53,277 bases of DNA from a virus. The notes below the pieces were generated by a model, which had not been told where the DNA came from, ran no database searches, and saw only the letters and a program-made list of their open reading frames with translations. Positions 32,384 through 40,366 of this stretch are shown here, one piece after another (position 1 is the first letter of the stretch; every line of letters begins with the position of its first letter). The translations under genes were made by a program, and so were the position numbers. The stretch lies in IMG/VR virus record IMGVR_UViG_3300049216_000094, positions 1 through 53,277 of that record. One strand, written 5' to 3'.

Positions 32384-32430
32384 CGGAGTTCACCTCGCGG
32401 CTGTCACGCCGGTTAACTTGGGCGTTGGGC
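32329..32430 (+). repeat. attC-like site 6 (102 bp)
   Basis: Outer boxes GCCCAAC (32329-32335) and GTTGGGC (32424-32430) are perfectly complementary. Inner stem: left GTT[C]AACCGG[A]CG, right CGCCGGTTAAC, leaving exactly C and A unpaired. The stem continues with TGCCAGCCGTG against CGCGGCTGTCA (nine of eleven positions). Same length and left-arm sequence as site 4. Contains the start codon and leader of the PAPS-reductase-like gene in its loop. Confidence 0.88.
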
Positions 32431-32440
32431 GTGCAAGACA

Positions 32441-32782
32441 TTAGAACGGCACTCCCGTTTCTCGCCACAATTGATACTCTGGCGTCCCGATATCGTCGTA
32501 ACGGAACCCCGCAGCAAACATTTTTGAATGCACGCAACCCGGCGATCCGCGACGATGGCGCCAAGGCCGGCCGCCGCATTCGCAGTTGTATTTCACAACT
32601 TCGCGTCCCGACTCTCGGAAAAGATCGACGGTCAGCGTGCGCCGGCATAACGGGCATTGGCCCCTCCATTCTTGTATATACAAATGCGGCTTCTTTCGCG
32701 TCCTATGGCGTCGTTTGTACCCTGCGCACTTCACGTTCTGGCAACGAGAATTCACCCATGAGCGGTATCCACGATCAGCCAT
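32441..32782 (-). CDS. Cys-rich zinc-binding phage protein
   Basis: A 113-residue basic protein with three cysteine pairs: CQNVKC, CPLC and CEC, plus HRRGSPGCVH. This suggests one or two zinc ribbons and nucleic-acid binding. I start at ATG 32782, overlapping the stop of the upstream gene; the open frame extends to 32824 but those residues duplicate the neighbour. It lies outside the attC-bounded interval, just beyond site 6. Confidence 0.65.
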   Translation of the reverse strand: MADRGYRSWVNSRCQNVKCAGYKRRHRTRKKPHLYIQEWRGQCPLCRRTLTVDLFRESGREVVKYNCECGGRPWRHRRGSPGCVHSKMFAAGFRYDDIGTPEYQLWRETGVPF

Positions 32783-33032
32783 TAGCGATCTCAATTTGCC
32801 GTTTCTTTTCTTCAAGTTCACCAAAAAATTTACCAGCCTTGCCGTTGGCGTAACGTTTTTGCTGTCGATTTAACGTAGATCGATTTTTTGATGAAGCTTT
32901 CAAATGCTTTACTCGGTCAGCTTCTAATCGCGCTTCGCAAGTTTTGCATCGACGGTTTTGCGGTTTACGACCCGGCGCTTTTTCCGATACATCGGGATAA
33001 TGCTTACCGAGTTGGCAATAAAAAGTTGTCAT
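32775..33032 (-). CDS. Small zinc-finger protein
   Basis: An 85-residue basic protein: CQLGKHYPDV, then CKTC after KPQNRR, then a Lys/Arg-rich helical tail (LEADRVKHLKASSKNRSTLN). The cysteine pairs suggest a zinc finger like those of HNH-adjacent phage proteins, but no HNH motif is present. Its leader is also the tail of the terminator at 33034-33063. Confidence 0.65.
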   Translation of the reverse strand: MTTFYCQLGKHYPDVSEKAPGRKPQNRRCKTCEARLEADRVKHLKASSKNRSTLNRQQKRYANGKAGKFFGELEEKKRQIEIANG

Positions 33033-33033
33033 A

Positions 33034-33063
33034 ATAAAAAGCCCAACCTTTCGACCGGGCTTT
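33034..33063 (-). terminator. Rho-independent terminator, leftward
   Basis: Read leftward, AAAGCCC pairs with GGGCTTT around a 12-base loop and is followed by TTATTAT. It ends the transcript of gene 33075-33338 and begins right before the next start codon, so genes at 30.1-33.0 kb need read-through or antitermination, or a promoter I cannot see. Confidence 0.7.
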
Positions 33064-33074
33064 CGTAAACCGAA

Positions 33075-33338
33075 TCAACCGATCGAAACTTTCGTTTTGA
33101 GCGAGCCAGACTTGACGAGCTTGAACAGATGAACCGTGTCGCCAGGTTCGGCGTTCATCTGCATGTCGGCAGTCGCTGCCGCGGCATGCGGGTGAACCGG
33201 ACTCACATACTTCGTCACGTCCATTGCATCGGACACAACGGCGATATGCGGTTTGTCGGCGCGGGTTTTACGGGTGTTCTTGGCGCTTGAAACAACTTCA
33301 GGAACGCTTTTCACTGTGGTTTTCTTTGCTGCTGCCAT
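33075..33338 (-). CDS. Small basic protein under an operator-controlled promoter
   Basis: An 87-residue protein with a Lys-rich N-terminus (AAAKKTTVKSVPEVVSS) and a later GDTVHLFKLVKSGSLKTKVS strand. Not recognised. It stands alone between the promoter at 33391-33419 and a terminator, so it is probably strongly and separately expressed. It has a GGAGAATC ribosome site. Confidence 0.65.
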   Translation of the reverse strand: MAAAKKTTVKSVPEVVSSAKNTRKTRADKPHIAVVSDAMDVTKYVSPVHPHAAAATADMQMNAEPGDTVHLFKLVKSGSLKTKVSIG

Positions 33339-33390
33339 CTTGATTCTCCTATTGTGAACTGGTGCTGTGGTTTTCTCTACAACAAGACCG

Positions 33391-33419
33391 ATAATAGACT
33401 AGTAAAATCTACATGTCAA
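33391..33419 (-). promoter_or_regulatory. Leftward sigma70 promoter with operator in spacer
   Basis: Leftward reading gives TTGACA (33414-33419), a 17-base spacer, then TATTAT (33391-33396), a near-ideal sigma70 promoter. The spacer contains GTAGATTTTAC (33402-33412), the pseudo-palindrome also found at 40.9 and 41.3 kb. Repressor binding there would block polymerase. It drives gene 33075-33338. Confidence 0.75.
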
Positions 33420-33822
33420 CAACTTTTAATAGTTCTCGTATTACCGGCGCCATAAGCTTTACCAACTCGCTTTGTCCGATGTCGCCTTGGCGCAAAGCGG
33501 AATACATTTTAGCGGCGACTTCTGGCAATTCTTTAGAAGCTCGCAAATACGCAACGTATGAACCGTGGAACATTCGGTAAGGCATCGTCGCATTAGCTTT
33601 TACAAGTTCACGGTAAACGTTGCCGACAAAAATCGCTTCTTGAGGGTTTGTAAAATACTCAATGCTTGGATCGAGCAACGGCGTTTCAAATTCATCGGTC
33701 AAATAGTAGCGAGCAAAAATTGGTATTCCTTTATAGAACTCGATCGGCGTACCGTCTCGGTTCGCTTTAACTGCAACAATAACTCCCGGTGCAACCGGGA
33801 AAAAATGACTGTACTCGTTCAT
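33409..33822 (-). CDS. Hypothetical protein downstream of helicase
   Basis: A 137-residue protein with a beta N-terminal part (FFPVAPGVIVAVKANRDGTP) and helical remainder (AAKMYSALRQGDIGQSELV). Unrecognised. It overlaps the helicase stop by four bases and is the last gene of the replication operon; its stop region is shared with the promoter at 33391. Confidence 0.65.
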   Translation of the reverse strand: MNEYSHFFPVAPGVIVAVKANRDGTPIEFYKGIPIFARYYLTDEFETPLLDPSIEYFTNPQEAIFVGNVYRELVKANATMPYRMFHGSYVAYLRASKELPEVAAKMYSALRQGDIGQSELVKLMAPVIRELLKVVDM

Positions 33823-35678
33823 GCGGCTTCCTGAAGAATTGCTTTAATGCGAAGTTTCATTTCGTTTTGAAATTCTTCCTGTTCGCGGTCTTTGTGGTTG
33901 ATCGCGCGCATCGCAGCTTCGTCGGCAGTTTTCTCAACGATTAAATGGTGGATAGCAACGCGATGTTGCTGGCCTTTGCGCGGTAAACGTTTATTCATCT
34001 GCAAATAATCTTCAAGATTATGTCCGGGCAAACTGAACCAAATTAAAATGTGGCCGCCAAATTGGAGGTTTAAGCCGTGAGCGGCAGAATTATGAGAAAC
34101 AAACGTTTCGCCGTTTTTATTTCTGACGACAAATCGTGAACGAGGACCGCAGTCTACTAAGTCGTATACGTCCGCTTTTTTCTCGGAAGACCCATGTTGT
34201 ACGTCGACGACCGGTAGCTCTTCACGGCTAAACAACGCACTAATACGAGCGTCATCTCCCTGGTAGGTGTACCGTGCTTTGTCTCTAGCGTCTTCAATAG
34301 TTCCAACATTTTTAGCCTCGACCCAAACGTCCGAAACAAGCATCCTGTGCTCGGGAGTCATTGTAATACCGAAAAAATCGGTAACAGTCTTGTAGCCTGA
34401 GTAGACGCAACCGGAATGGTTTACGAATTCTACGCCGTCAAACACCCGATCACAAACCGTGGTCTTAATTATAGGCTGCCAGCCTCGATGCTCGGTAAGC
34501 ACTTCCGTGTCGGCTCCTAGGCACTTCGGATGAGCGATAAGCATGCGAATTTTACCTGCGTTCCAACGGTCAATTTGTTCGCCGTCTTTACCTAACACTT
34601 CTGCATGCGGAAATGACTCAAAAATTCTCGGTATTTCATGCTTAAAATTGTACGCTAACAAAATTGGTTTGTCGGGATTATCTTCAATCAATTCTTCAAG
34701 CGCTTCGATTTTAAGTCGGTGAACAATTTTAGCTTCACGATTTTTGTCGTAGATTGCGCCACTAGCGAATTGCAGCAGCTTAACTCCTAAACCGGATGCG
34801 TTCATCGCGGTAATTTTGTCGCCGTCTGGCAAACTTAAAACGTAATCTCTTTCAAAAGATTTATAAGCTTTATGCAAGTTCTCAGGCAAAGGAATCTTAA
34901 TCGCGTTGTATAAAGGTTTTTTGATACTGTTATAGTCTTCAGGTCGCAAGACGTAAACGATATCGCTCAACAATTTCATAATTACTTTTTCGGCACCGGG
35001 CGTTGGTTTCTTTACCAACTCTTGCGTACCGTCGCCATGCGTTACGGTGACGTGCTCAAAAAATCGACGTTCAAACGCGATTATGTTCGGACCTAAGCGC
35101 TCGCCTCGGTCAAGCAAATAAATTTGATGCCAAAGGTCTTTAATGCCGTTCGGCATTGGCGTACCGGTAAGTTCGATGACGCGCCTGCATCTCATCGTCA
35201 ATAATCGCATCGACAAAGACCTTTTTGCCGACGGGTTTTTGAACCTCGGGGACTCGTCGATAATCATCGTGTCCCAGATGTGCTGACGCGCTTGAAACAA
35301 AGTCTCAAGTACGCGAACTTTGTCACACGATATCGCCCATACGTCGAAATCGTTAAGCCGGGTTTGCAGTATTTTGGCGATCTTCAAAAGTGGACCGTCG
35401 AGAAAAATAAATCGAAGGTGGCGCGCATGCGCCCAGTCTTCGATCTCGTCCGCCCAGGTTTTCTTAGCAACTCGCAAAGGTGCTACTACCAGCACTCGAT
35501 GCACCTCGAACCGATTTATGAGGTCGATCACCCCGGTAAGCGTGGCTATTGATTTTCCGCTGCCCATTTCAGCCCAAACAGCGCATTTCGGCACCCGTTC
35601 GACAAATCGAGCAATGCTCCGGGGGCCGTCTTGATAGAACTCAAGATCGCTTCGCTGTTTTATCGCGACATTGCTCAT
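33819..35678 (-). CDS. SNF2-type helicase interrupted by a mini-intein
   Basis: A 619-residue precursor. SNF2/DEAD motifs: AEMGSGKSIAT (motif I, 36-46), VVAPLRVAKKTW (Ia), IIDESPRFKNP (motif II, 139-149), ELTGTPMPN (III, 169-177), LLAYNFKHE (IV region, 340-348). Motif V is split: HPK at 383-385 and SAAHGLNLQ at 531-539 flank a 145-residue intein. Motif VI follows near MNKRLPRKGQ. After splicing the enzyme would be 474 residues. It belongs to the phage helicase family encoded next to VRR-NUC and family A polymerase genes and likely acts in phage replication or recombination. Confidence 0.9.
   Translation of the reverse strand: MSNVAIKQRSDLEFYQDGPRSIARFVERVPKCAVWAEMGSGKSIATLTGVIDLINRFEVHRVLVVAPLRVAKKTWADEIEDWAHARHLRFIFLDGPLLKIAKILQTRLNDFDVWAISCDKVRVLETLFQARQHIWDTMIIDESPRFKNPSAKRSLSMRLLTMRCRRVIELTGTPMPNGIKDLWHQIYLLDRGERLGPNIIAFERRFFEHVTVTHGDGTQELVKKPTPGAEKVIMKLLSDIVYVLRPEDYNSIKKPLYNAIKIPLPENLHKAYKSFERDYVLSLPDGDKITAMNASGLGVKLLQFASGAIYDKNREAKIVHRLKIEALEELIEDNPDKPILLAYNFKHEIPRIFESFPHAEVLGKDGEQIDRWNAGKIRMLIAHPKCLGADTEVLTEHRGWQPIIKTTVCDRVFDGVEFVNHSGCVYSGYKTVTDFFGITMTPEHRMLVSDVWVEAKNVGTIEDARDKARYTYQGDDARISALFSREELPVVDVQHGSSEKKADVYDLVDCGPRSRFVVRNKNGETFVSHNSAAHGLNLQFGGHILIWFSLPGHNLEDYLQMNKRLPRKGQQHRVAIHHLIVEKTADEAAMRAINHKDREQEEFQNEMKLRIKAILQEAA
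34089..34523 (-). other. Mini-intein in helicase motif V
   Basis: Residues 386-530 of the helicase precursor. Cys1 begins the intein (CLGADTEVLTEHRGW, block A), block B is TPEHRMLV with the conserved His, block F is VYDLVDCGPRSRFVV, block G ends in the His-Asn pair, followed by Ser+1 of the extein. At 145 residues it is a minimal Hint domain with no homing endonuclease. Removing it restores a continuous helicase motif V (HPK joined to SAAHGLNLQ). Confidence 0.92.
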
Positions 35679-35687
35679 AGTAGTTTC

Positions 35688-36035
35688 TTAAAACGCCTCG
35701 AAATCGATAATTGACTTGCCTTGATTGATGCTGTCCACAACGTAGACGCGAAAACCGCGTTCGGTAAGAAAGGCGTGTTCTATAAGCTGATTGTGCGTAG
35801 GCTTTTCACCGCGGCGCTTGAACTCGATAAAAAAGACTGCTCCCGAACCTGGATACAGTATTCGGTCTGGCGCACCGCGGCGTTGCGGGGTCGTGTACTT
35901 TCGATGTGCAACGCCACACTGAACAGCGTACTTGCAAACTTTTGCTTCAATCTCTTTTTCAAGCGGGTTGTTTTTTCTAACAAGATTAAGTTCAAGCGGT
36001 CCATCGCTATTCCTTTTTGTAGAACGAACTTTCAT
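35688..36035 (-). CDS. VRR-NUC nuclease
   Basis: A 115-residue VRR-NUC domain protein: NNPLEKEIEAKVCKYAVQCG, then RRGAPDRILYPGSG, FFIEFKRRGEKPTHNQ with the catalytic E-x-K, and a VYVVDSI end. This is a small PD-(D/E)XK nuclease, stand-alone in phages, often next to SNF2-like helicases and probably a structure-specific resolvase. Its N-terminus overlaps the polymerase 3' end by 29 bases. Confidence 0.9.
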   Translation of the reverse strand: MKVRSTKRNSDGPLELNLVRKNNPLEKEIEAKVCKYAVQCGVAHRKYTTPQRRGAPDRILYPGSGAVFFIEFKRRGEKPTHNQLIEHAFLTERGFRVYVVDSINQGKSIIDFEAF

Positions 36036-38049
36036 AACCTTCAGCCCCTAACGGTATGTCGCGTGACCATTTATCTTTAATGCACATTAACTCGATCAGC
36101 TTTTGTAAATTATACACTTGATCGGTGTCGCGTGTTAACGCAACAATTTCATCGTGAACATGAAAAACAATTTCAAAACCGAATTTGTCTGCTGCTAACA
36201 TTCCGTAAGCGAGAATGTCTCGCGCAATCGCTTGGCATAGATTTTCATAAATTTTCCCCGGATGTGTAGCAACTCGACAATATTGTCCCGCTTTATTTTT
36301 TCCGATATAACTAACTGCGAGTTTTGTAAAAGACCCTTTAACGTGTTTAATCGTATGCATCTTCACTTGCGGATTCAGGTAACAAATATACCTACCGCTA
36401 GGAAGTTTCAGCCGCAAAAATGGCGCTTGATAACTAAACTCAAAATGCCCCACTCGCGTTAATTGCCTGGACTGCACGCATTCGATCATCGCGTCTTCAA
36501 GCTTTTTCCACATTTCCGGCACTTCAAAATATTTGCTGCGAAACTTAGCGATAAACTGCTTTGAATCCGCTTCTTTAATTTTGACTCCCATACTGGCCGC
36601 GTAACCCATTAGCCCCGTCAAAATGACGTCGGGGTACTTACCTACTCGCGTACCGCCGCCAAGCATGTAGAAACCGCCTAACACAGGCGGCTTAGCAACT
36701 CCACGTTGCTCTGAGGTCACTGCGTCGTAAGGGACGCCAAAGATCACTGAAGCGAAATCCCGGTAAGCATCTTTACCGTCTCTTATAAGCTTCAACAAAG
36801 CGCTCACATCTGACATCCAGGCTGACACGCAAGTCTCGATCGACTTCAGGTCGCTCACTACAAAATGCCGGCCTTCGGGCGCTCGAATACAACTCCGGAT
36901 AACCGCTGACAAAGTTTCAATTGGACAACCGTGTCGCTCTTTCAGCGCGACGTAATTGTTGTCGCGGATTAACTCAATGATCTCCGGCAAAACTTTCTTC
37001 CGTACGCGATCAATGCGCTTCAAATTGTGCCATTGAACGCCTCGGCCGGCCCACCGCATCGTTCGCCCAGCGCCGCCCATCTGAAACGAATACCTTACTC
37101 GGTCGCCCGCGCCTACGCGATCGACGATGGCGTTGTATTTGGTCACAGAGGTCTTGCTGCTAGACTGGCGCGCCTTGAGCACGGCAATACAGTCTTCCGT
37201 CATCGCCAGTTCAAAATCTTCCAGCGCTAACTGAATGCGCTCTTTTTGAAGATTCTGAAACGGATAGCCCCGCGCCCTAAGCCAAGGCAGCAACTGCGAC
37301 ACACTGTTCGGGTTCGCTAGCTGAGTGAGGCGCGCCATTTCGTTAAACAGTTCGGCGCGACGGCGTTTTACGATTGAAATAGCGTTGTGGACAAATACCA
37401 TATCCACAGGCACGCCGCGGTCATTGATCTTCTGGTCCAACGCATAGATGCTCCATTCTATCGCCGGCACGCTGTACTTTGATAAGAGCTTCCTAATATA
37501 GCGTTCGCTCACTACATCTTGTCGGCAATACTCTCGAAACTCCTCCCACTCTTTTGGGTGCGTATATCGCGTATTGCGTGTGGCCGGATTGCGCTTAGTC
37601 GGTTTTTGGTATGAAGTAAAAAACCGAATCAACTGCTTGCCGCGCGCGTCCTTCTGGTGCTCGTCGCGCAGCTTCATCAACTTACCGGTGGTCTCTAAGC
37701 TCGGGTCAAGCGACACCAGCGTTGCCAAAACAGCGGTACAGCGCCATTGTTCAATCGGAGTATCTAATAACAGTGCGTCTCGGAAAAACACACGCTCAAA
37801 TTGCGCGTTCCATGCGTGCTTTACGATATTCGGATTCAACAATAAAGCTCGCAGCTTTGCGGGCATCGGCTCAAGGTCCGGCTCCCAAATCTCAACGTGC
37901 TCGTCGTCCAGCGCCCATCCCAACATCAATACCTGTGCGTCCGGGTGGCTGACGTACCGATCCAGGCCTTGCGTTTTCAGGTTCGCGCCTGAAAACGTTT
38001 CAAAATCGAGCGAAAGGTCGCCGCGCGCAAGCGTTGCATAGTTAATCAT
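36007..38049 (-). CDS. Family A DNA polymerase
   Basis: A 680-residue polymerase. It has a 3'-5' exonuclease domain (LSLDFETFSG with Asp15 and Glu17), then polymerase motif A VVSDLKSIETCVSAWM, motif B EQRGVAKPPVLGGFYMLGGG and motif C HVHDEIVAL. The order and the LGGFYML variant match the polymerases of phages with the VRR-NUC, DUF2800 and Enc34-type module. It carries out phage replication. Confidence 0.95.
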   Translation of the reverse strand: MINYATLARGDLSLDFETFSGANLKTQGLDRYVSHPDAQVLMLGWALDDEHVEIWEPDLEPMPAKLRALLLNPNIVKHAWNAQFERVFFRDALLLDTPIEQWRCTAVLATLVSLDPSLETTGKLMKLRDEHQKDARGKQLIRFFTSYQKPTKRNPATRNTRYTHPKEWEEFREYCRQDVVSERYIRKLLSKYSVPAIEWSIYALDQKINDRGVPVDMVFVHNAISIVKRRRAELFNEMARLTQLANPNSVSQLLPWLRARGYPFQNLQKERIQLALEDFELAMTEDCIAVLKARQSSSKTSVTKYNAIVDRVGAGDRVRYSFQMGGAGRTMRWAGRGVQWHNLKRIDRVRKKVLPEIIELIRDNNYVALKERHGCPIETLSAVIRSCIRAPEGRHFVVSDLKSIETCVSAWMSDVSALLKLIRDGKDAYRDFASVIFGVPYDAVTSEQRGVAKPPVLGGFYMLGGGTRVGKYPDVILTGLMGYAASMGVKIKEADSKQFIAKFRSKYFEVPEMWKKLEDAMIECVQSRQLTRVGHFEFSYQAPFLRLKLPSGRYICYLNPQVKMHTIKHVKGSFTKLAVSYIGKNKAGQYCRVATHPGKIYENLCQAIARDILAYGMLAADKFGFEIVFHVHDEIVALTRDTDQVYNLQKLIELMCIKDKWSRDIPLGAEGYESSFYKKE

Positions 38050-38091
38050 GGAAATTCGAGCAACGATAACGCGCGGCGAACAACAAACTTA

Positions 38092-38751
38092 CTAAGGAAT
38101 GTCGTCGAAGCCGTCGTCTTCTAAACTTTCGGACGCGCCTGCATTGGCGGTATCGTCTTCATCTTCGCTCTCGAAAATGTCTTCGATGTTCGGTCGGCTC
38201 ATGTTGCCGAAAGCTTCGTCGTCTTTGTGGAATTGGACTGCAAGAAAGTTAGCGTTGACTCGCATTCCATAGCCCGAAGCCTTACCTTGAAACCAAGGCC
38301 GGATCAGGATGTGCGCATGGCAGCCTGCGTAGATAACGCCATCGTCTTCAGTCAAAGGTGTTCGACCGTCTTTGCCCACAACGGTCGGACGAGTGCTTTC
38401 CCGCGCACTGACAACCCAATGGCCCATGCTTTCGGGTTTGGTCTGATCGGCTTTGCGAATGAACAGCTTTTCATCTGGCAGTTCGGCCTCTTTGTTTTTC
38501 AACTCGGTTTTTAGCATCTTCCGAGCAAAATTACGAAGAACCTTAATGTCTTCTTCTCGTGTTTCTTTATGCAACAAACCCTGCGTACTAAATGCCGGCA
38601 CAGGTTCTTTGGTGTCGCTCGGTTTACGCGGTGGCGCGTACTTCTTAAAAACGTGCGGGTAGGAAAGCCGAACGTCTTTAATCTTGATCGTGCCGTCGCT
38701 ATACAGAATACACGTTTTTGTTCCGCCTACAACAGTCGCTTTTTCAGCCAT
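38092..38751 (-). CDS. Single-stranded DNA-binding protein, Enc34-type (DUF2815)
   Basis: A 219-residue protein of the family founded on the Enterobacter phage Enc34 ssDNA-binding protein: DVRLSYPHVFKKYAPP, a GVIYAGCHAHILIRPWFQG strand pair and GYGMRVNANFLAVQFHKDDEAFG, with an acidic C-terminal tail (ESEDEDDTANAGASESLEDD). The acidic tail is typical of SSBs and recruits partners. It lies between polymerase and the Cas4-like nuclease. Confidence 0.88.
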   Translation of the reverse strand: MAEKATVVGGTKTCILYSDGTIKIKDVRLSYPHVFKKYAPPRKPSDTKEPVPAFSTQGLLHKETREEDIKVLRNFARKMLKTELKNKEAELPDEKLFIRKADQTKPESMGHWVVSARESTRPTVVGKDGRTPLTEDDGVIYAGCHAHILIRPWFQGKASGYGMRVNANFLAVQFHKDDEAFGNMSRPNIEDIFESEDEDDTANAGASESLEDDGFDDIP

Positions 38752-38808
38752 GTCGAAATACTCCGATATACGATAGATAGGAATGAGGGCGTCGCCCTCG
38801 ATTCGAGC

Positions 38809-39990
38809 TTAGTCTTCAACGTAAAAAGCTTCGTCGCTTTCGTCGTCGAACACGTCGGCCCGGTGCTGCCCGTACTCAGGTCTGGGGTCAGACATGGGTA
38901 CGATTGTTGGCTTGCCAACCGGTTTAACGATTGCCTCGCCAAGAATTTTACGCTGTGATTTTTTAACCAGCTTTTCCGCTTGGGCGGGTGTAATCAACTT
39001 CTGGTTTGTCGTGGCCTTCGCGGGAATGCCTGCCGCGAGCATTGCTTGCCGTGCCTCCTCGACGCTGCGCCAACGACGATGCGACGTGCCCTCGACCAGC
39101 TTCAACCCAACGTCAACGCCTGATCTCATTAAGCGTTCGACTTCTTCTTCGACCGCCTTAATACGAATGCGCAGTAAGTCCGCGGTTTGGTAGGCCGATA
39201 ACAGGTCTTCGCGCGACAAATCTTCAAGCGCGTAAATAAAATCTTCGCGCCAATCGTCCATCTTATAAGCGTTTTCCGCGTCAATACGGGCGCGGTTTGC
39301 TTTACACGTCAAGTTAACCGCGCAGAACTTGCACGCCGCGTCGGAGGGCGCGAACTCCGGGTCGCGGTCCTGCGATAACATCAATCGCATCTTGATCCAT
39401 GAACCTAGTTCCAACAACTCGTCAATCGTGGTTTCCCAAACATCGAAATGTCCGAGTGTCGGCTGCGCGATGCGTAAGGTAAACGTCTTTACGCTAAACA
39501 GCCAATTCCACTCTAGCCACCAGCCTAAAGCATACAAAACTAACTGTATGTTCTTAAACGCGAGCACTTTCAAACCGCCAAACTTATAATCAGTGACTGT
39601 CGCATGTCCGATGCGCGCGACCACGTTATCGCAAGTTCCAAATGACGGCCCCGGGCACCACGGCGTAACATCGACTTTCGTTTCGGCGAACATCTCGCCT
39701 GGCGACTCGCGCACCCAGTCCAAACACTGCTGAATCTGGTCGGCCACAGGCTCATCCACCGTCAGAACGTGCGGCTTGCCTTCAACGGTAAAAGTATGTT
39801 CAACGCCTAGCAACGAATCAGCGTCAACTTTCGTATTGACGCACAGATCGACCAGCGCGTGCTTCACGGTGCCCAGTTCAGAAGCGTAGGACTCGCGCGA
39901 TCCAGCGGCCCAGTTGATCTCGACCGACGCGGGGCAGAGTACGCCGCGCGCTGCGGACGACGGGGAAAACTTGGAATGCGAACCGGACAT
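38809..39990 (-). CDS. DUF2800 (Cas4/RecB-like) nuclease
   Basis: A 393-residue PD-(D/E)XK protein of the DUF2800 family. It has an N-terminal cysteine (RGVLCPASVEIN), a SELGTVKHALVD helix, the ATVTDYKFGGLKV motif with the catalytic D-x-K, and a C-terminal cysteine cluster (CKFCAVNLTCK) that with the N-terminal Cys could bind a 4Fe-4S cluster as in Cas4. I start at ATG 39990, sharing a base with the upstream TAA; the longer frame overlaps that gene. Likely a recombination exonuclease. Confidence 0.88.
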   Translation of the reverse strand: MSGSHSKFSPSSAARGVLCPASVEINWAAGSRESYASELGTVKHALVDLCVNTKVDADSLLGVEHTFTVEGKPHVLTVDEPVADQIQQCLDWVRESPGEMFAETKVDVTPWCPGPSFGTCDNVVARIGHATVTDYKFGGLKVLAFKNIQLVLYALGWWLEWNWLFSVKTFTLRIAQPTLGHFDVWETTIDELLELGSWIKMRLMLSQDRDPEFAPSDAACKFCAVNLTCKANRARIDAENAYKMDDWREDFIYALEDLSREDLLSAYQTADLLRIRIKAVEEEVERLMRSGVDVGLKLVEGTSHRRWRSVEEARQAMLAAGIPAKATTNQKLITPAQAEKLVKKSQRKILGEAIVKPVGKPTIVPMSDPRPEYGQHRADVFDDESDEAFYVED

Positions 39991-40220
39991 TAAGCAACTC
40001 TCAAATGCCGTTCTAAGGGGACTGGAATTACAGTCATACCCCACAATTTTATTTCCTCACCCAAAACACTGCGCCCGCGTTTAGCTGACAAAATAATACT
40101 AAGACGCTCTAGTTCGTGCATTCCTAGATAAAGAAACTCAGCCGGCTTTTTCATTTTACGAGCGTAATACAAAGCTTCGTTATTGATAACCGCTTCTAAG
40201 GTAGATAGAGATTCGGGCAT
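39990..40220 (-). CDS. Small hypothetical protein, replication operon
   Basis: A 76-residue helical protein (MPESLSTLEAVINNEALYYA, KKPAEFLYLGMHELERLSII) ending in a basic LERHLRVA. Its stop and the DUF2800 start share one base (TAATG). It is the first gene after the terminator at 40231-40292 in the leftward direction. Unrecognised. Confidence 0.65.
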   Translation of the reverse strand: MPESLSTLEAVINNEALYYARKMKKPAEFLYLGMHELERLSIILSAKRGRSVLGEEIKLWGMTVIPVPLERHLRVA

Positions 40221-40230
40221 TCAAAAACTC

Positions 40231-40334
40231 CAAATTAAAAACGCCTCGTGATTTCGGTAGGGGACATACCGAAACCACGCGAAACCACGAGGAAGACGCC
40301 ACAGCAGCCCAAGAGGGAGTTTCGGCTACTGTGG
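40231..40334 (-). terminator. Tandem hairpins with terminator, leftward
   Basis: Two strong hairpins. One pairs 40299-40309 with 40324-40334 (CCACAGCAGCC with GGCTACTGTGG, 10 of 11). The other pairs CCTCGTG (40244-40250) with CACGAGG (40286-40292) and, inside, TTTCGGTA (40252-40259) with TACCGAAA (40267-40274). Leftward it is followed by a T-run at 40241-40237. It ends transcripts of gene 40367-40864; expression of the replication operon would need read-through or a promoter in this 146-base gap. I see no other feature in this gap. Confidence 0.75.
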
Positions 40335-40366
40335 TTGGTACTACCTCAGCCAGGCAGTTCGTCGCC

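Noticed and set aside
30330-32430. CRISPR array as an explanation for the repeats
   Set aside because: Repeats are imperfect palindromes of 57-102 bp separated by whole genes, not short identical repeats with uniform spacers.
30865-32853. Several long rightward frames across the attC-flanked block (up to 251 codons)
   Set aside because: They cross the attC boundaries, have arginine/serine-rich nonsense composition, and oppose clear leftward genes such as the PP-loop protein.
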